Shown here: positions 35,267 to 44,164 of the stretch, piece after piece
How positions within the stretch are numbered: position 1 is the stretch's first letter
How the letters are laid out: each line of letters starts with the position of its first letter
Source: Thermogemmatispora sp042408965
GTDB taxonomy: Bacteria > Chloroflexota > Ktedonobacteria > Ktedonobacterales > Ktedonobacteraceae
Reading direction: 5' to 3'
DNA: 64,000 bases
Assembly (NCBI GenBank): GCA_042408965.1
Contig: JBHOQN010000062.1
Span: 1 to 64,000 of the forward strand
Notes under the pieces: model-generated
Told to the model about the DNA's origin: nothing
The model's input: only the letters and a program-made list of their open reading frames with translations
The model's database searches: none
Program-made: the position numbers and the translations under genes

Positions 35267-35295
35267 ATTATAGTGAAAGATGGACTGCATGTCAA
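35267..35295 (-). promoter_or_regulatory. perfect-consensus sigma-70 promoter of the MerR-type regulator
   Basis: Minus-strand TTGACA (35290-35295), exactly 17 bp, TATAAT (35267-35272). All 12 bases match consensus. The leader to ATG 35094 is about 165 nt. Confidence 0.8.
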
Positions 35296-35324
35296 CTTTT
35301 ATCAAGAACAGGAGAGTATACCTC

Positions 35325-35354
35325 TTGACAGCGGGAGATTTTCTTCAGTATACT
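35325..35354 (+). promoter_or_regulatory. near-consensus sigma-70 promoter of the sigma-like gene
   Basis: TTGACA (35325-35330), 18 bp, TATACT (35349-35354). It starts 30 bp from the -35 of the divergent promoter. The leader to ATG 35543 is about 180 nt. The 448-bp gap 35095-35542 therefore mostly holds two leaders and the two promoters. Confidence 0.7.
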
Positions 35355-35542
35355 ACCTGTAAATAGTTGACATTACCTGGGATGCTTTTTCAGATTTCTT
35401 GCGATCTGGCACCTTCTCCTGGTTTGCGGTCACTCGCCCGCTGGAGAGGCACAAGGCGAAGGGGAACGGCGCTCTTCTCTACGCAGAGAGGCAACGCTGA
35501 GACCCCGACCACTATGAGGGGCCGGAGCGAAAGGAAGCGCTT

Positions 35543-36223
35543 ATGGCACGAGAACCAGCTTCTTCCTGTCGCAGTGCAGACATGTTGCGCAGCAACGCGC
35601 CCTGGGAGCAGCTCTACTGTATTCTGCGCCCCCGCGTGGCCCACTGGGTGCGTACGACCTCGCTTTCTTCCTGGTCCAGACAGCGCGATGAGATCGTCAC
35701 CGATATCGTTCAGGAGGCCATGACGCGCGTCATCAGCTACGCGCGGCGCGCCGAGCGCGGAGAGGTTGCCCCCATCGACTCCCTCGAGCATCTCAGCCTC
35801 GTCGTGGCCTACAACTGTTTCCGGGATCTCTGGCGGCGCGATCACTACCTCATCTACATTATACAGCAAGAACGTGCCGCAAAGAAGTCTGTTGCTGCTT
35901 CTGGAGAAAACGAACACCTGGACACGGCCCTCGATCGCGTCTTTGAGGAGTGGCTCTTTGCCAGATTAGCACACGAGATTGTAAGCTTTCCTGACAAACA
36001 ACGCACGGCCCTGCTGATGGACCTGGCCAACCGCATGCATTTCGAGGCCCAGCCCACGGTCTTGCAGCGCGCCTTTCTGGAAGCTGGCATCGACCTGCGC
36101 GACTATCGGCGCGAGCTGCCCGCCGATCCAGTCGAGCGCGGGCGTCATGCCTCCCTGCTTAGCCTGGCCTACAAGCGCCTTGCGTGTGTTGTCCGTGGCC
36201 AGCTTCACGCCTGTGCCGCCTGA
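35543..36223 (+). CDS. ECF-like sigma factor lacking a recognisable region 4
   Basis: 226 residues from ATG 35543 (AAAGGA, 8-nt spacer). Residues 45-100 resemble sigma region 2: DEIVTDIVQEAMTRVISYA, then LVVAYNCFRDLWRRD, like the D-x-x-Q-E helix and the -10-binding helix of ECF factors. The following part (PDKQRTALLMDLANRMHF) recalls the start of region 4, but the canonical helix-turn-helix pattern is not seen; the C-terminus is LRDYRRELP, then LAYKRLACVVRG. The family assignment is moderate. It is transcribed divergently from the MerR-type regulator. Confidence 0.55.
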   Translation: MAREPASSCRSADMLRSNAPWEQLYCILRPRVAHWVRTTSLSSWSRQRDEIVTDIVQEAMTRVISYARRAERGEVAPIDSLEHLSLVVAYNCFRDLWRRDHYLIYIIQQERAAKKSVAASGENEHLDTALDRVFEEWLFARLAHEIVSFPDKQRTALLMDLANRMHFEAQPTVLQRAFLEAGIDLRDYRRELPADPVERGRHASLLSLAYKRLACVVRGQLHACAA

Positions 36224-36268
36224 GGCGTGCTCTTCCACACCGTTGTGCTCTTCGTCGCCGCTCACTGC

Positions 36269-36298
36269 TTGCAGCGCTGCTCCTGAAGGGAGTAGAAT
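36269..36298 (+). promoter_or_regulatory. candidate promoter of the M20 peptidase gene
   Basis: TTGCAG (36269-36274), 18 bp, TAGAAT (36293-36298), about 50 bp upstream of ATG 36350. Confidence 0.45.
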
Positions 36299-36349
36299 AG
36301 GGACAATGCTACGCGGTATCTCCCAAACCTCTACCCTTGAGATGGAGCT

Positions 36350-37534
36350 ATGCTGACCTATTCCCAGGAGTATCTGGAGGCTCTCCAGCGCTATCAAGAA
36401 GAGATGTTGCAGCGCCTGGCCGTGCTGGTCAACATCGATTCGGGCACCGGCCAGCGCGAGGGCGTCGAGCGCATTATGCAGCACGTGAGCCGCTGGCTTG
36501 AGGCGGCCGGCTGCGCCGTCGCCCTCCACGATGGCGGACGCTATGGCTACAACCTCGTGGCCCGCTGCCGGGGCCAGCGCACAGACGGCCGCCCACGCTT
36601 TCTACTGGTGGGGCATGTCGACACGGTATATCCCGCGGGCGCCGCTCAGCGCCACCCCTTTCGCATCGAGGGCGAGCGGGCCTACGGTCCGGGCGTGATC
36701 GATATGAAGTCCGGCGTCGTCATGGCCATCTACGCCCTGCGCGTGCTGCTGGAGTCTGGCTTCCGCGGCTTCGGCGAGATCTGCCTGGTCTTCAACAACG
36801 ACGAGGAGATGGGCTCGCCCGGCAGCGCGCCTCTCCTGACGCGCCTGGCGCAGCAGGCCGACATCGGCCTTGTGCTGGAACCAACGCGCTCCCCAGAGAT
36901 CATCACCGATGCCCGCAAGGGGGCCGATCGCTACGTCCTGGAGGTCAACGGCCTGGCGGCCCATTCGGGCGCCGAGCCACACAAGGGGCGCTCCGCCGTC
37001 GTCGAGCTGGCGCACAAAATCCTCGCCATCCACGAGCTGCACGCTCTCTTTCCCGGCGTCACCTTCAACGTGACGCGCCTCAGCAGCAGCGAGCCGCTCA
37101 ACGTCATTCCCGATCAGGCGCGCTGCTCCATCTCGGTACGTGCCCACAGCCAGGAGAGCCTCGACGCGGCGGCCCAGGCGCTGGAAAGCATCGCCGCCAG
37201 CGCCAGCGTGCCCGGCACCAGCGCTCAACTCATACGCACGCGCGGCCGCGTTCCCTATCGCGCCACCCCGCGCGTCTCCCACCTCGTGGAGGTTGCCCGC
37301 CACGAGGCCAGCGCCCTCGGCCTGAACCTCTATGCCGAGGCCAAGGGAGGGGTCTCTGACGCGAACCTGTTGATGCAGGCCGGCGTGCCCACCCTCGACA
37401 GCCTCGGGCCGGTCGGCGGCAGTATGCACGTGCTGGAGCGCGAGTTCCTGCTCATTTCCTCGCTGGCCCTGCGCGGCGCCCTGCTGGCCGGCCTGCTGCG
37501 CCAGCTCTGCGAGGAGTCGCCTCTGGAGGGCTGA
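36350..37534 (+). CDS. M20 family metallopeptidase (carboxypeptidase G2-like)
   Basis: 394 residues. The metal centre is visible: His in LVGHVDTVYPAG near 87, Asp in GVIDMKSG near 119, the Glu pair in NNDEEMGS near 152, and a late His in GGSMHVLE near 363. The dimerisation domain lies between (ADRYVLEVNGLAAHSGAEPH). The closest match is the CPG2/ArgE group, which removes C-terminal Glu or deacylates amino acids. No partner gene is adjacent. The ATG follows TGGAG closely, so the exact ribosome site is a little ambiguous. Confidence 0.9.
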   Translation: MLTYSQEYLEALQRYQEEMLQRLAVLVNIDSGTGQREGVERIMQHVSRWLEAAGCAVALHDGGRYGYNLVARCRGQRTDGRPRFLLVGHVDTVYPAGAAQRHPFRIEGERAYGPGVIDMKSGVVMAIYALRVLLESGFRGFGEICLVFNNDEEMGSPGSAPLLTRLAQQADIGLVLEPTRSPEIITDARKGADRYVLEVNGLAAHSGAEPHKGRSAVVELAHKILAIHELHALFPGVTFNVTRLSSSEPLNVIPDQARCSISVRAHSQESLDAAAQALESIAASASVPGTSAQLIRTRGRVPYRATPRVSHLVEVARHEASALGLNLYAEAKGGVSDANLLMQAGVPTLDSLGPVGGSMHVLEREFLLISSLALRGALLAGLLRQLCEESPLEG

Positions 37535-37594
37535 GCCACCCGGCGTCTCGGCCCGGCCTCTTGGTCCGGCCTCTCGCCTTGCCAGCTTACGCTA

Positions 37595-37612
37595 CCTGTC
37601 AGGTCTGACAGG
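37595..37612. promoter_or_regulatory. 7-bp inverted repeat before the ABC exporter gene
   Basis: CCTGTCA (37595-37601) and TGACAGG (37606-37612) with a GGTC spacer, about 115 bp upstream of ATG 37727. It could be an operator or a terminator of the M20 gene. No further support. Confidence 0.3.
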
Positions 37613-37726
37613 CCAGCAACCGTTCGCCCGACCAGTGCTCTCGGCTCCGCTCTGCGCTATACTATATGGCACGTTGCAATCAGGCACACGTAGCTATTCT
37701 GGGGAGCAAGAGGAGGAGCAGGCTCT

Positions 37727-39676
37727 ATGGCAATGCATGGTCATGGGATGGGGGGCGATCTGCGGGTCTATCTGGAAGAGCAACGCAAACGCGGCCGCAA
37801 GACCGATACGCGCACGCTGCGGCGCGTTGCCGCGGCCTTCCAGCCCTATCGCGGGCAGGTCATCTTGATGCTTCTGGCGATCATCCTGACGACCGTGCTC
37901 GGCCTCGTCAATCCGCTGATGATCCGCTTCATCTTTGACGATGCCATCGGCAAGCGCAATCTGCAGTTACTGATCATCTTCGTGGGCATCATGTTCATCA
38001 CGCCTGTGGTGACTGGCATCATCGGCGTTGGCCAGACCTACCTGAGCAACATCGTTGGTCAGCGGGTCATGCGCGACTTCCGCAATCAGCTCTATGAGCA
38101 CCTGCAGCAGATGTCGCTGCGCTTCTTCACGGCCACACGCACTGGTGAGATTCAGTCGCGCCTCTCCAACGACGTGGGCGGCGTGGAAAACGTGGTGACC
38201 AGCACGGCCACCAGCATCGTGGCGAACCTCTCGACGGCGATCTCGACGGTCATCGCGATGTTCATTCTCAGTCCGATCCTCACGCTGATCTCGCTGGGCC
38301 TTCTGCCTCTCTTTCTCTGGATCACCTACCGTGTTGGCAATGTGCGCCGCATCACGAGCAAGGAAACACAGAAGAGCATGGCCTCGCTGACGGCCATGAT
38401 GCAGGAGACGCTCTCGGTCAGCGGCGTACTCCTGATCAAAACCTTTGGGCGCCAGCGCCTGGCTCAGGAGCGTTTTGAGGCGGAAAACCAGCGTCTGACA
38501 GACCTGGAGGTGCGCCAGCAGATGATCGGTCGCTGGTTCTTTATGTTCATCGGCACCTTCTTCTCGATCACGCCGGCTGTGGTCTACCTGGTGGCCGGCC
38601 TGCAAACGATCGCCGATCCGCACCACGCCATCACCCTGGGCGCGATCGTGGCCTTTACAACGCTGCAGAGCCGCCTCTTCTTTCCCATCGGCCAGCTCCT
38701 CAACGTGCAGGTCGATATCCAGGGCGCCCTGGCCCTCTTCGATCGTATATTCGAGTATCTCGACATGCCGATCGAGATTCAGAACCGGCCGCAGGCGCGC
38801 TATCTCAAGCCGGAGGAGGTGCGCGGCGAGATCACCTTTGAGGATGTCAGCTTTACCTACCAGCGCGAGCTGCCCGCCCCTCTGAGCGAGATATCCGCAC
38901 GCCCCGGGGAGTCCGCCAACGGAGCGCTCCCTCCGACGCCAGGGGAACAGGAGGCTGAGAGCGTGGAGGCGCCACGCCCGGCCCTCAGCCATGTCTCCTT
39001 CAGCATCCGGCCCGGCCAGCTCGCCGCCCTTGTCGGGCCGAGCGGCGCTGGCAAGACGACGATCACCTACCTGGTGCCGCGCCTCTACGACGTCGCTGAG
39101 GGCAGCGTACGCATTGATGGCCACGACGTGCGCGATCTGGCCCTGGAGTCCCTGGCTGAGCTGATCGGCATGGTCACGCAGGAGACCTATCTCTTCAACG
39201 CCTCCATTCGTGAGAACCTGCTCTACGCGCGTCCCGAAGCCAGTGAGGAGGAGATGATCGCCGCTGCGAAGGCAGCGGCCATCCACGAGCGCATTCTGGA
39301 GCTGGAGGATGGCTACGATACCCTCGTGGGTGAGCGTGGCTACAAGCTCTCGGGCGGCGAGAAACAGCGTATTGCCATCGCGCGCGTCATCTTAAAGGAT
39401 CCGCGCATCCTGATTCTGGATGAGGCCACCAGCGCCCTCGACACACACTCCGAGCGCCTCATTCAGGCCGCCCTGGAGCCGCTGATGCAGAATCGCACCA
39501 CCCTGGCGATCGCCCATCGCCTCTCGACGATTCTTGCGGCGGATATCATTCTGGTGCTCGATAAGGGCGAGATTGTGGAGCGTGGCACGCATGAGGAGCT
39601 GCTGGCGCGTGGAGGTCTGTATGCTCGCTTATATAATGAGCAGTTCTCCAGGGGCGTCGAGGAGATCAACATCTGA
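37727..39676 (+). CDS. ABC exporter, fused permease and ATPase
   Basis: 649 residues. Six transmembrane helices occupy residues 40-330 (VILMLLAIILTTVLGLV, LTLISLGLLPLFLWITY and others). The nucleotide-binding domain has the A-loop Tyr in VSFTYQ, Walker A LVGPSGAGKTT near 441, the Q-loop GMVTQETYLF, signature KLSGGEKQR and Walker B ILILDEATSALD. Between the A-loop and Walker A there is an extra Pro/Glu-rich segment of about 35 residues (around 385-420) not found in typical exporters. It works as a dimer; the substrate (lipid or drug) is unknown. The His/Gly-rich start (MAMHGHGMGG) is unusual. ATG follows AGGAGGAG at about 10 nt. Confidence 0.93.
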   Translation: MAMHGHGMGGDLRVYLEEQRKRGRKTDTRTLRRVAAAFQPYRGQVILMLLAIILTTVLGLVNPLMIRFIFDDAIGKRNLQLLIIFVGIMFITPVVTGIIGVGQTYLSNIVGQRVMRDFRNQLYEHLQQMSLRFFTATRTGEIQSRLSNDVGGVENVVTSTATSIVANLSTAISTVIAMFILSPILTLISLGLLPLFLWITYRVGNVRRITSKETQKSMASLTAMMQETLSVSGVLLIKTFGRQRLAQERFEAENQRLTDLEVRQQMIGRWFFMFIGTFFSITPAVVYLVAGLQTIADPHHAITLGAIVAFTTLQSRLFFPIGQLLNVQVDIQGALALFDRIFEYLDMPIEIQNRPQARYLKPEEVRGEITFEDVSFTYQRELPAPLSEISARPGESANGALPPTPGEQEAESVEAPRPALSHVSFSIRPGQLAALVGPSGAGKTTITYLVPRLYDVAEGSVRIDGHDVRDLALESLAELIGMVTQETYLFNASIRENLLYARPEASEEEMIAAAKAAAIHERILELEDGYDTLVGERGYKLSGGEKQRIAIARVILKDPRILILDEATSALDTHSERLIQAALEPLMQNRTTLAIAHRLSTILAADIILVLDKGEIVERGTHEELLARGGLYARLYNEQFSRGVEEINI

Positions 39677-39715
39677 GCGGTGCTCTACGTACGGGGGCTG
39701 GGCTGGGCTGGGCCC

Positions 39716-39738
39716 GGGCCGAGCCAGTGGCTCGGCCC
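39716..39738. terminator. bidirectional hairpin between convergent genes
   Basis: GGGCCGAGCC (39716-39725) and GGCTCGGCCC (39729-39738), a perfect 10-bp stem with loop AGT, between the ABC exporter and GlsB-type genes. Confidence 0.6.
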
Positions 39739-39816
39739 GAGACTCGCGCGAGCGCAGCGCAGCGGCCTGGCCTGTGGACCGGGCGCCGGCCGGCCGGTCG
39801 CGCTCCTCTCCTGGAC

Positions 39817-40131
39817 CTACATCGTAGTGCGTTTGCCGCCGACGCCGCGCCCACCGGTGACGGCCTTGACGATCACCAGCAGGATGATGGCCCCGGCCAG
39901 CGCTGTCAGGAAGGTCCAGAAGATGCCGCTCACGCTGATGCCGAGCGCCCCCAGAATCGCTCCGCCGAGCAAGCCTCCAATGATGCCGACGATAATGTTG
40001 CCGATGATGCCGAGCTGGTCGCCCTGAACCAGGCGGTCGGCGATGGCCCCGGCGATGCCGCCGATGACGATCCACACGATCCAGGCCCAGAGGGTGCCCA
40101 GTACACCGGCCATGATCAAACCCATTGCCAT
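39817..40131 (-). CDS. GlsB/YeaQ/YmgE family stress membrane protein
   Basis: 104 residues with three or four glycine-rich transmembrane helices (WAWIVWIVIGGIAGAIADRL, then GIIGNIIVGIIGGLLGGAIL and FWTFLTALAGAIILLVIV). This is the transglycosylase-associated (GlsB) family, small inner-membrane proteins induced by stress; the exact role is unknown. The first strand IVIGGIAGAIADRL and the 'GIIGNIIVGIIG' repeat are diagnostic. ATG 40131 follows AAAGGAG at 8 nt. Confidence 0.92.
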   Translation of the reverse strand: MAMGLIMAGVLGTLWAWIVWIVIGGIAGAIADRLVQGDQLGIIGNIIVGIIGGLLGGAILGALGISVSGIFWTFLTALAGAIILLVIVKAVTGGRGVGGKRTTM

Positions 40132-40482
40132 ATGACACGCTCCTTTGCTGCGGTACTGCTATGACCCCCGCGAGAGGGTCCCGTTGCTTGCCACAGTGTC
40201 TGTGGTCCCTGTTCCCAGCGCCTTGCGCGATCGCTGCGCTCTCTTTCTGGTACACGAAGCAAGACGACTTCTGGTGTCAGGCGGAGCTGCCGCCAGGGTG
40301 AGTGTGAAGAGAGTGGGACAGATGCCGCGTGGAAGCGTGGCCTTCAGTCCCCTGCCCAGCACTGCTCAGCAGGTCCGACCTGCCGAGAGGGAGGAAGATT
40401 GCCCGCCGCATCGGAGGTGGAGCAATCTCCTCGCAGGAACGCACAGACAAACGAGAACCGCGCTGGCAGCCCCAGGCGGTGC

Positions 40483-41244
40483 TCAGGCTGGCAGCGGCTC
40501 GACGAGCAGCAGGTCGGTCTCGCTCTCGCGGCCGACCACGGCCGGGACGATGCTGCTCCGGTCGATCTCCATGCAGAAGGGGGGATCATCCACCAGGCCG
40601 GCGCGCAGCACCGTCAGCGAGGATTCGCTGCACTCCAGCACGCGCGGCGGTTGGTAGGCCGTGTAGAGGGCTGCGGCCGCCAGCGCGCTCTCGTGGGGCT
40701 CAAGCGCCGTCTCCTCGGCGCCGCTCAGCCGCAGCAGCTCGCCCGCCAGGTAGCCCGCGCAGACCGCGTCGTCGAGGGCGAAATAGCGAAACTCGCCCGC
40801 GCAGACCAGGGCAATATCGCGCTCCCGCTCGCGCGCCAGAGCCAGCGCGCGCGAGCAGACCGCGTGGGCATTGCGGAAACAACCCGCCAGCAGCGTCGCC
40901 TCCGGCGGGCAGGCGTGGAAGGCGCGCGTCCCGTTCGTCGTGGTCATGATCATCTCGCGGCCGCGCAGATCGAGGCGGGCGAACTCGCGCGGCGAATTGA
41001 CGTAGTCGAAGCCGGCGATGCGCTGGACGTTGCGCTCGCCGCAGAGGGCGCGCTCCGGATGCCGGGCCGCGCCGGCGCGTGCCTGCTCGATCGATGAGGC
41101 GACCAGCACGCGGCGCGCCCCCTGTTCGAGCATCACCGTCATGGTCGTCGTTGCGCGGATCACGTCGATCACAATGTAGACATCGCCCGCCCGCGCGCGA
41201 TCGCTGAGAATCTCCTGTGGGGTGAAGAAGACGTAGAGTTGCAA
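40483..41244 (-). CDS. comB: 2-phosphosulfolactate phosphatase (ComB) family protein
   Basis: 253 residues from TTG 41244 (AGGAGG, 4-nt spacer); the longer frame to 41415 is unsupported and would run into the divergent promoter region. Family marks are VIDVIRATTTMTVML near 25-40, TTNGTRAFHACP in the middle and EFRYFALDDAVCAGYL later. ComB hydrolyses 2-phosphosulfolactate in coenzyme M-type biosynthesis, but the family also occurs widely in bacteria without coenzyme M, so the physiological substrate here is uncertain. It is divergent from the acyl-CoA synthetase gene. Confidence 0.88.
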   Translation of the reverse strand: MQLYVFFTPQEILSDRARAGDVYIVIDVIRATTTMTVMLEQGARRVLVASSIEQARAGAARHPERALCGERNVQRIAGFDYVNSPREFARLDLRGREMIMTTTNGTRAFHACPPEATLLAGCFRNAHAVCSRALALARERERDIALVCAGEFRYFALDDAVCAGYLAGELLRLSGAEETALEPHESALAAAALYTAYQPPRVLECSESSLTVLRAGLVDDPPFCMEIDRSSIVPAVVGRESETDLLLVEPLPA

Positions 41245-41389
41245 AGGACCTCCTGGACGTTCACTGTGCTCGTGGTCAGTGTTTATTATATGCGGTCGCC
41301 CGCCTATGGTATCATACAGAAGAGAGGGAAGCTTACCCAACGATGCCGTTGCCTGTCGCTTGCTTTGCAGCACAAAGGAGGCTCTTGCT

Positions 41390-43054
41390 ATGACCGTATC
41401 CAGAACCCCCAACATGGTTGACTATGAGGCCGAGCGGCGCGCCTTCAATATCCAGGTCCCCGAGTATTTCAATTTTGCCATCGATACCGTTGGCCGCTGG
41501 GCCAGCGATCCTCGCAAGGTGGCGGTGCACTGGCTGGGCCAGCATGGCGAGGAGCGCCAGATCACTTTCGCCGAGTTCGCCGAACGCTCCAGCCGCGCTG
41601 CCAACGCCTTTGCCGCCCTCGGTCTGCAGAAGGGCGACCGCGTGCTGGTGATGCTGCCGCGCATCCCCGAATGGTGGGAGAGTGTGCTGGGCCTGATGAA
41701 GCTGGGAGTGATCTTTATTCCCTGTACCACCCTGCTGACGAGTAAGGATCTGCAGTACCGCGCCGAGGTCGCCGAGGCTCGTGCTCTGATCACCGACAGC
41801 GAGGGGGCGGCGAAGTTCGAGGCCGTGCGCGCGCAGTCTCCCAGCATCCAGCAGGCCATTCTGGTTGATGGCGCGGCGCGGGCAGGCTGGATCAGCTATC
41901 ACGAGATCGTGGCGGCGGCCCCGGCCGAGTTCACGGGACCGAAGACGCGCAGCGACGATCCCTGCCTCGTCTACTTCACCTCCGGCACGGTCGGCTATCC
42001 CAAGATGGTGCTACACACGCAGGCCAGCTATCCCCTGGGCCACACCATCACTGGCAAATACTGGCTCGACCTGCACGAGGACGACCTGCTCTGGAATCTC
42101 AGCGAAACCGGCTGGGCCAAGTGGGCCTGGAGCAATTTCTTTGGTCCCTGGGCCATGGGAGCCGCCGTCTTTGTGCAGGATGCGCGCGGCAAGTTCAATC
42201 CCCTGGAGACCCTGGAGCTGCTGCACCGCTATCCCATCACCGTACTCTGTGCGCCACCTACTGCCTACCGCATGCTGGTCCTCGACGAGCCGATCGCCTA
42301 CCTCAAAACCCACAGGCCGCGCGCACTGCGCCACTGCGTCGGAGCCGGCGAGCCGCTCAATCCAGAGGTCATTAAGCAATGGGAGGAGGCCGTTGGCCTG
42401 ACGATTCGCGACGGCTATGGTCAGACGGAGACCGTCCTGCTCTGTGGCAACTTCCCGCCGCTGACGGTGCGGCCCGGCTCCATGGGCAAGCCCTCGCCTG
42501 GCTTCGAGGTCAGCGTCATTGATCACGAGGGCCATGAGCTGCCGCCCGGCGCCGAGGGCGATATCGCTGTGCGCATCAAGCCGCAGCGCCCGACCTGGCT
42601 CTTCAAGGAGTACTGGCGCAATCCCGAGGCCACCGCGTCCTGCGTGCGCGGCGACTGGTACATCACCGGCGACCGCGCCTATCGCGATGAGGACGGCTAT
42701 CTCTGGTTTGTCTGCCGCGCGGACGACGTGATCATCAGTGCTGGCTACCGCATTGGCCCCTTTGAGGTGGAGAGTGCCCTCAAGGAGCACCCCGCCGTCG
42801 CCGAGTCGGCGGTGGTCGCCAGCCCCGACGAGATGCGTGGTCAGATCGTCAAGGCCTTTGTGGTGCTGGCGCCTGGCTATCAGCCCTCGCCAGAGCTGGC
42901 GGCGGAGCTGCAGGAGCACGTCAGGCGCGTCACGGCCCCCTACAAGTATCCGCGCGAGGTAGAGTTTGTCGAGTCGCTGCCCAAGACCATCTCGGGCAAG
43001 ATCAGGCGCGTCGAGCTGCGCGAGCTGGAGCAGCGCCGCAAGCTCGGCCAGTAG
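41390..43054 (+). CDS. acyl-CoA synthetase (AMP-forming, medium-chain-like)
   Basis: 554 residues from ATG 41390 (AAAGGAGG, 8-nt spacer). The ANL-family motifs are present: A3 P-loop YFTSGTVGYPKMVLH near 190, A5 GYGQTE near 352, A7/A8 YITGDRA, then DDVIISAGYRIGP near 460, and A10 catalytic Lys in PKTISGKIRR at about 538. The closest fit is the ACSM/benzoate-type group, which activates medium-chain or aromatic acids as CoA thioesters. It is a single gene with no beta-oxidation neighbours. Confidence 0.92.
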   Translation: MTVSRTPNMVDYEAERRAFNIQVPEYFNFAIDTVGRWASDPRKVAVHWLGQHGEERQITFAEFAERSSRAANAFAALGLQKGDRVLVMLPRIPEWWESVLGLMKLGVIFIPCTTLLTSKDLQYRAEVAEARALITDSEGAAKFEAVRAQSPSIQQAILVDGAARAGWISYHEIVAAAPAEFTGPKTRSDDPCLVYFTSGTVGYPKMVLHTQASYPLGHTITGKYWLDLHEDDLLWNLSETGWAKWAWSNFFGPWAMGAAVFVQDARGKFNPLETLELLHRYPITVLCAPPTAYRMLVLDEPIAYLKTHRPRALRHCVGAGEPLNPEVIKQWEEAVGLTIRDGYGQTETVLLCGNFPPLTVRPGSMGKPSPGFEVSVIDHEGHELPPGAEGDIAVRIKPQRPTWLFKEYWRNPEATASCVRGDWYITGDRAYRDEDGYLWFVCRADDVIISAGYRIGPFEVESALKEHPAVAESAVVASPDEMRGQIVKAFVVLAPGYQPSPELAAELQEHVRRVTAPYKYPREVEFVESLPKTISGKIRRVELRELEQRRKLGQ

Positions 43055-43384
43055 GGTGAGCGGTTCTCCTTGCGGCCGTCTCGCTCGCTCTGGTCGCTCT
43101 GGGCTGCGAACGAGATCCGCGGGAGGCCAGGGGCCGGCTGCCTTGCTCGCTGCCTCCCGGCACTGGGGAAAAAGGGGGAGAGTGTAGCGGCTTTCTATGA
43201 TACAATAAAGGTGGACGTCGCGTGAAATACTGGCGGTCTGCGAACGTTCAAGATGCCGGCAAGATGCAGGCCGGAAGAGAATCCTTCCACCTGGCGCTGT
43301 GGCTGGCGGAGCGCTCAGGCTTCCAGGCTCCAGCCTTCACCGGCATCTATTTCTCGTGAAACTGTGAGAGTAAGGAGTGTCTTG

Positions 43385-44029
43385 ATGCATCGCAAACTGG
43401 CAATCCTGGAAGAGAAAGGCTTTGTTGTGCTGCGCGACTACGACGGTCCGCCGGTGCTTCCCCAGGAGTGGGAGAGCCTCGAATATATGGACTGGAAGAG
43501 CGGCGGTGACACCAACTTCGCGCCGATCGCTTCTGCGCTTGGCGAGATGGAGTGCGCTGGCTTCTGGGATCATGGCAAGCCCGATAAGGACGGGGTGTGG
43601 ACCAAAAATGCCGAGATCTGTCCTACCCTGGTGCAGTGGACCAGGAATGTGGGCGCCAACTTCGGGCGCGTGCGCATCATTAAGCTCAATCCCAATACCT
43701 ACGAAGAAGCTGTGCACAATCTGCACCTGGACGACAATAACCGCCTCAATCCCGAAGGTGAGGGCTGGGTGGTGCGCGCCTGGCTGCAGTTGACCGATAA
43801 CCCCAACTCCTACATGATCCTGCGTGAGGACAAGGACGATCCCTCGACGGAGACACGCATCGCCCTGCCGCGCAATCGCCAGATGGTCATCGACTCACAG
43901 CGGCTCTGGCACGCCACCTGGCATCCCGGACCGGAGCCGCGCTATGCGCTCATCGTCTCCTTCGAGAGCGGGGAGGCCCTGCAGAACTGGATCGAGAGCC
44001 AGCTCCCGCAGACCGCCACTGCGCGCTAG
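43385..44029 (+). CDS. conserved protein, possibly a double-stranded beta-helix oxygenase
   Basis: 214 residues from ATG 43385 (AAGGAG, 7-nt spacer). I do not recognise a named family. The core has H-x-D in HNLHLDDNNRL and, about 70 residues on, W-H-A-T-W-H followed by P-R-Y-A-L-I-V-S-F, an arrangement like the HxD...H and R of 2-oxoglutarate/Fe(II) oxygenases or related cupins. Rich in Trp and Asp. Transcribed alone, with a hairpin terminator after it. Confidence 0.55.
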   Translation: MHRKLAILEEKGFVVLRDYDGPPVLPQEWESLEYMDWKSGGDTNFAPIASALGEMECAGFWDHGKPDKDGVWTKNAEICPTLVQWTRNVGANFGRVRIIKLNPNTYEEAVHNLHLDDNNRLNPEGEGWVVRAWLQLTDNPNSYMILREDKDDPSTETRIALPRNRQMVIDSQRLWHATWHPGPEPRYALIVSFESGEALQNWIESQLPQTATAR

Positions 44030-44098
44030 CAGGACAATGCATCGTCAGCCTGCCAACCCGCTGGCGGGGCGTGCGCAGGCTGGCGTATCCATCAGCAA

Positions 44099-44132
44099 CG
44101 AAGGGGCCGGGCAACACTGCCCGACCCCTTCG
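44099..44132. terminator. long hairpin terminator between convergent genes
   Basis: Stem CGAAGGGG-C-CGGGCA (44099-44113) with TGCCCG-A-CCCCTTCG (44118-44132), 14 paired bases with one mismatch and an ACAC loop. It sits between the oxygenase-like gene and the convergent secreted-protein gene, and a GCTGTTCTG tail follows on the plus strand. Confidence 0.75.
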
Positions 44133-44164
44133 CTGTTCTGGTGCGACCCTTCTCCCTGGGGAGA

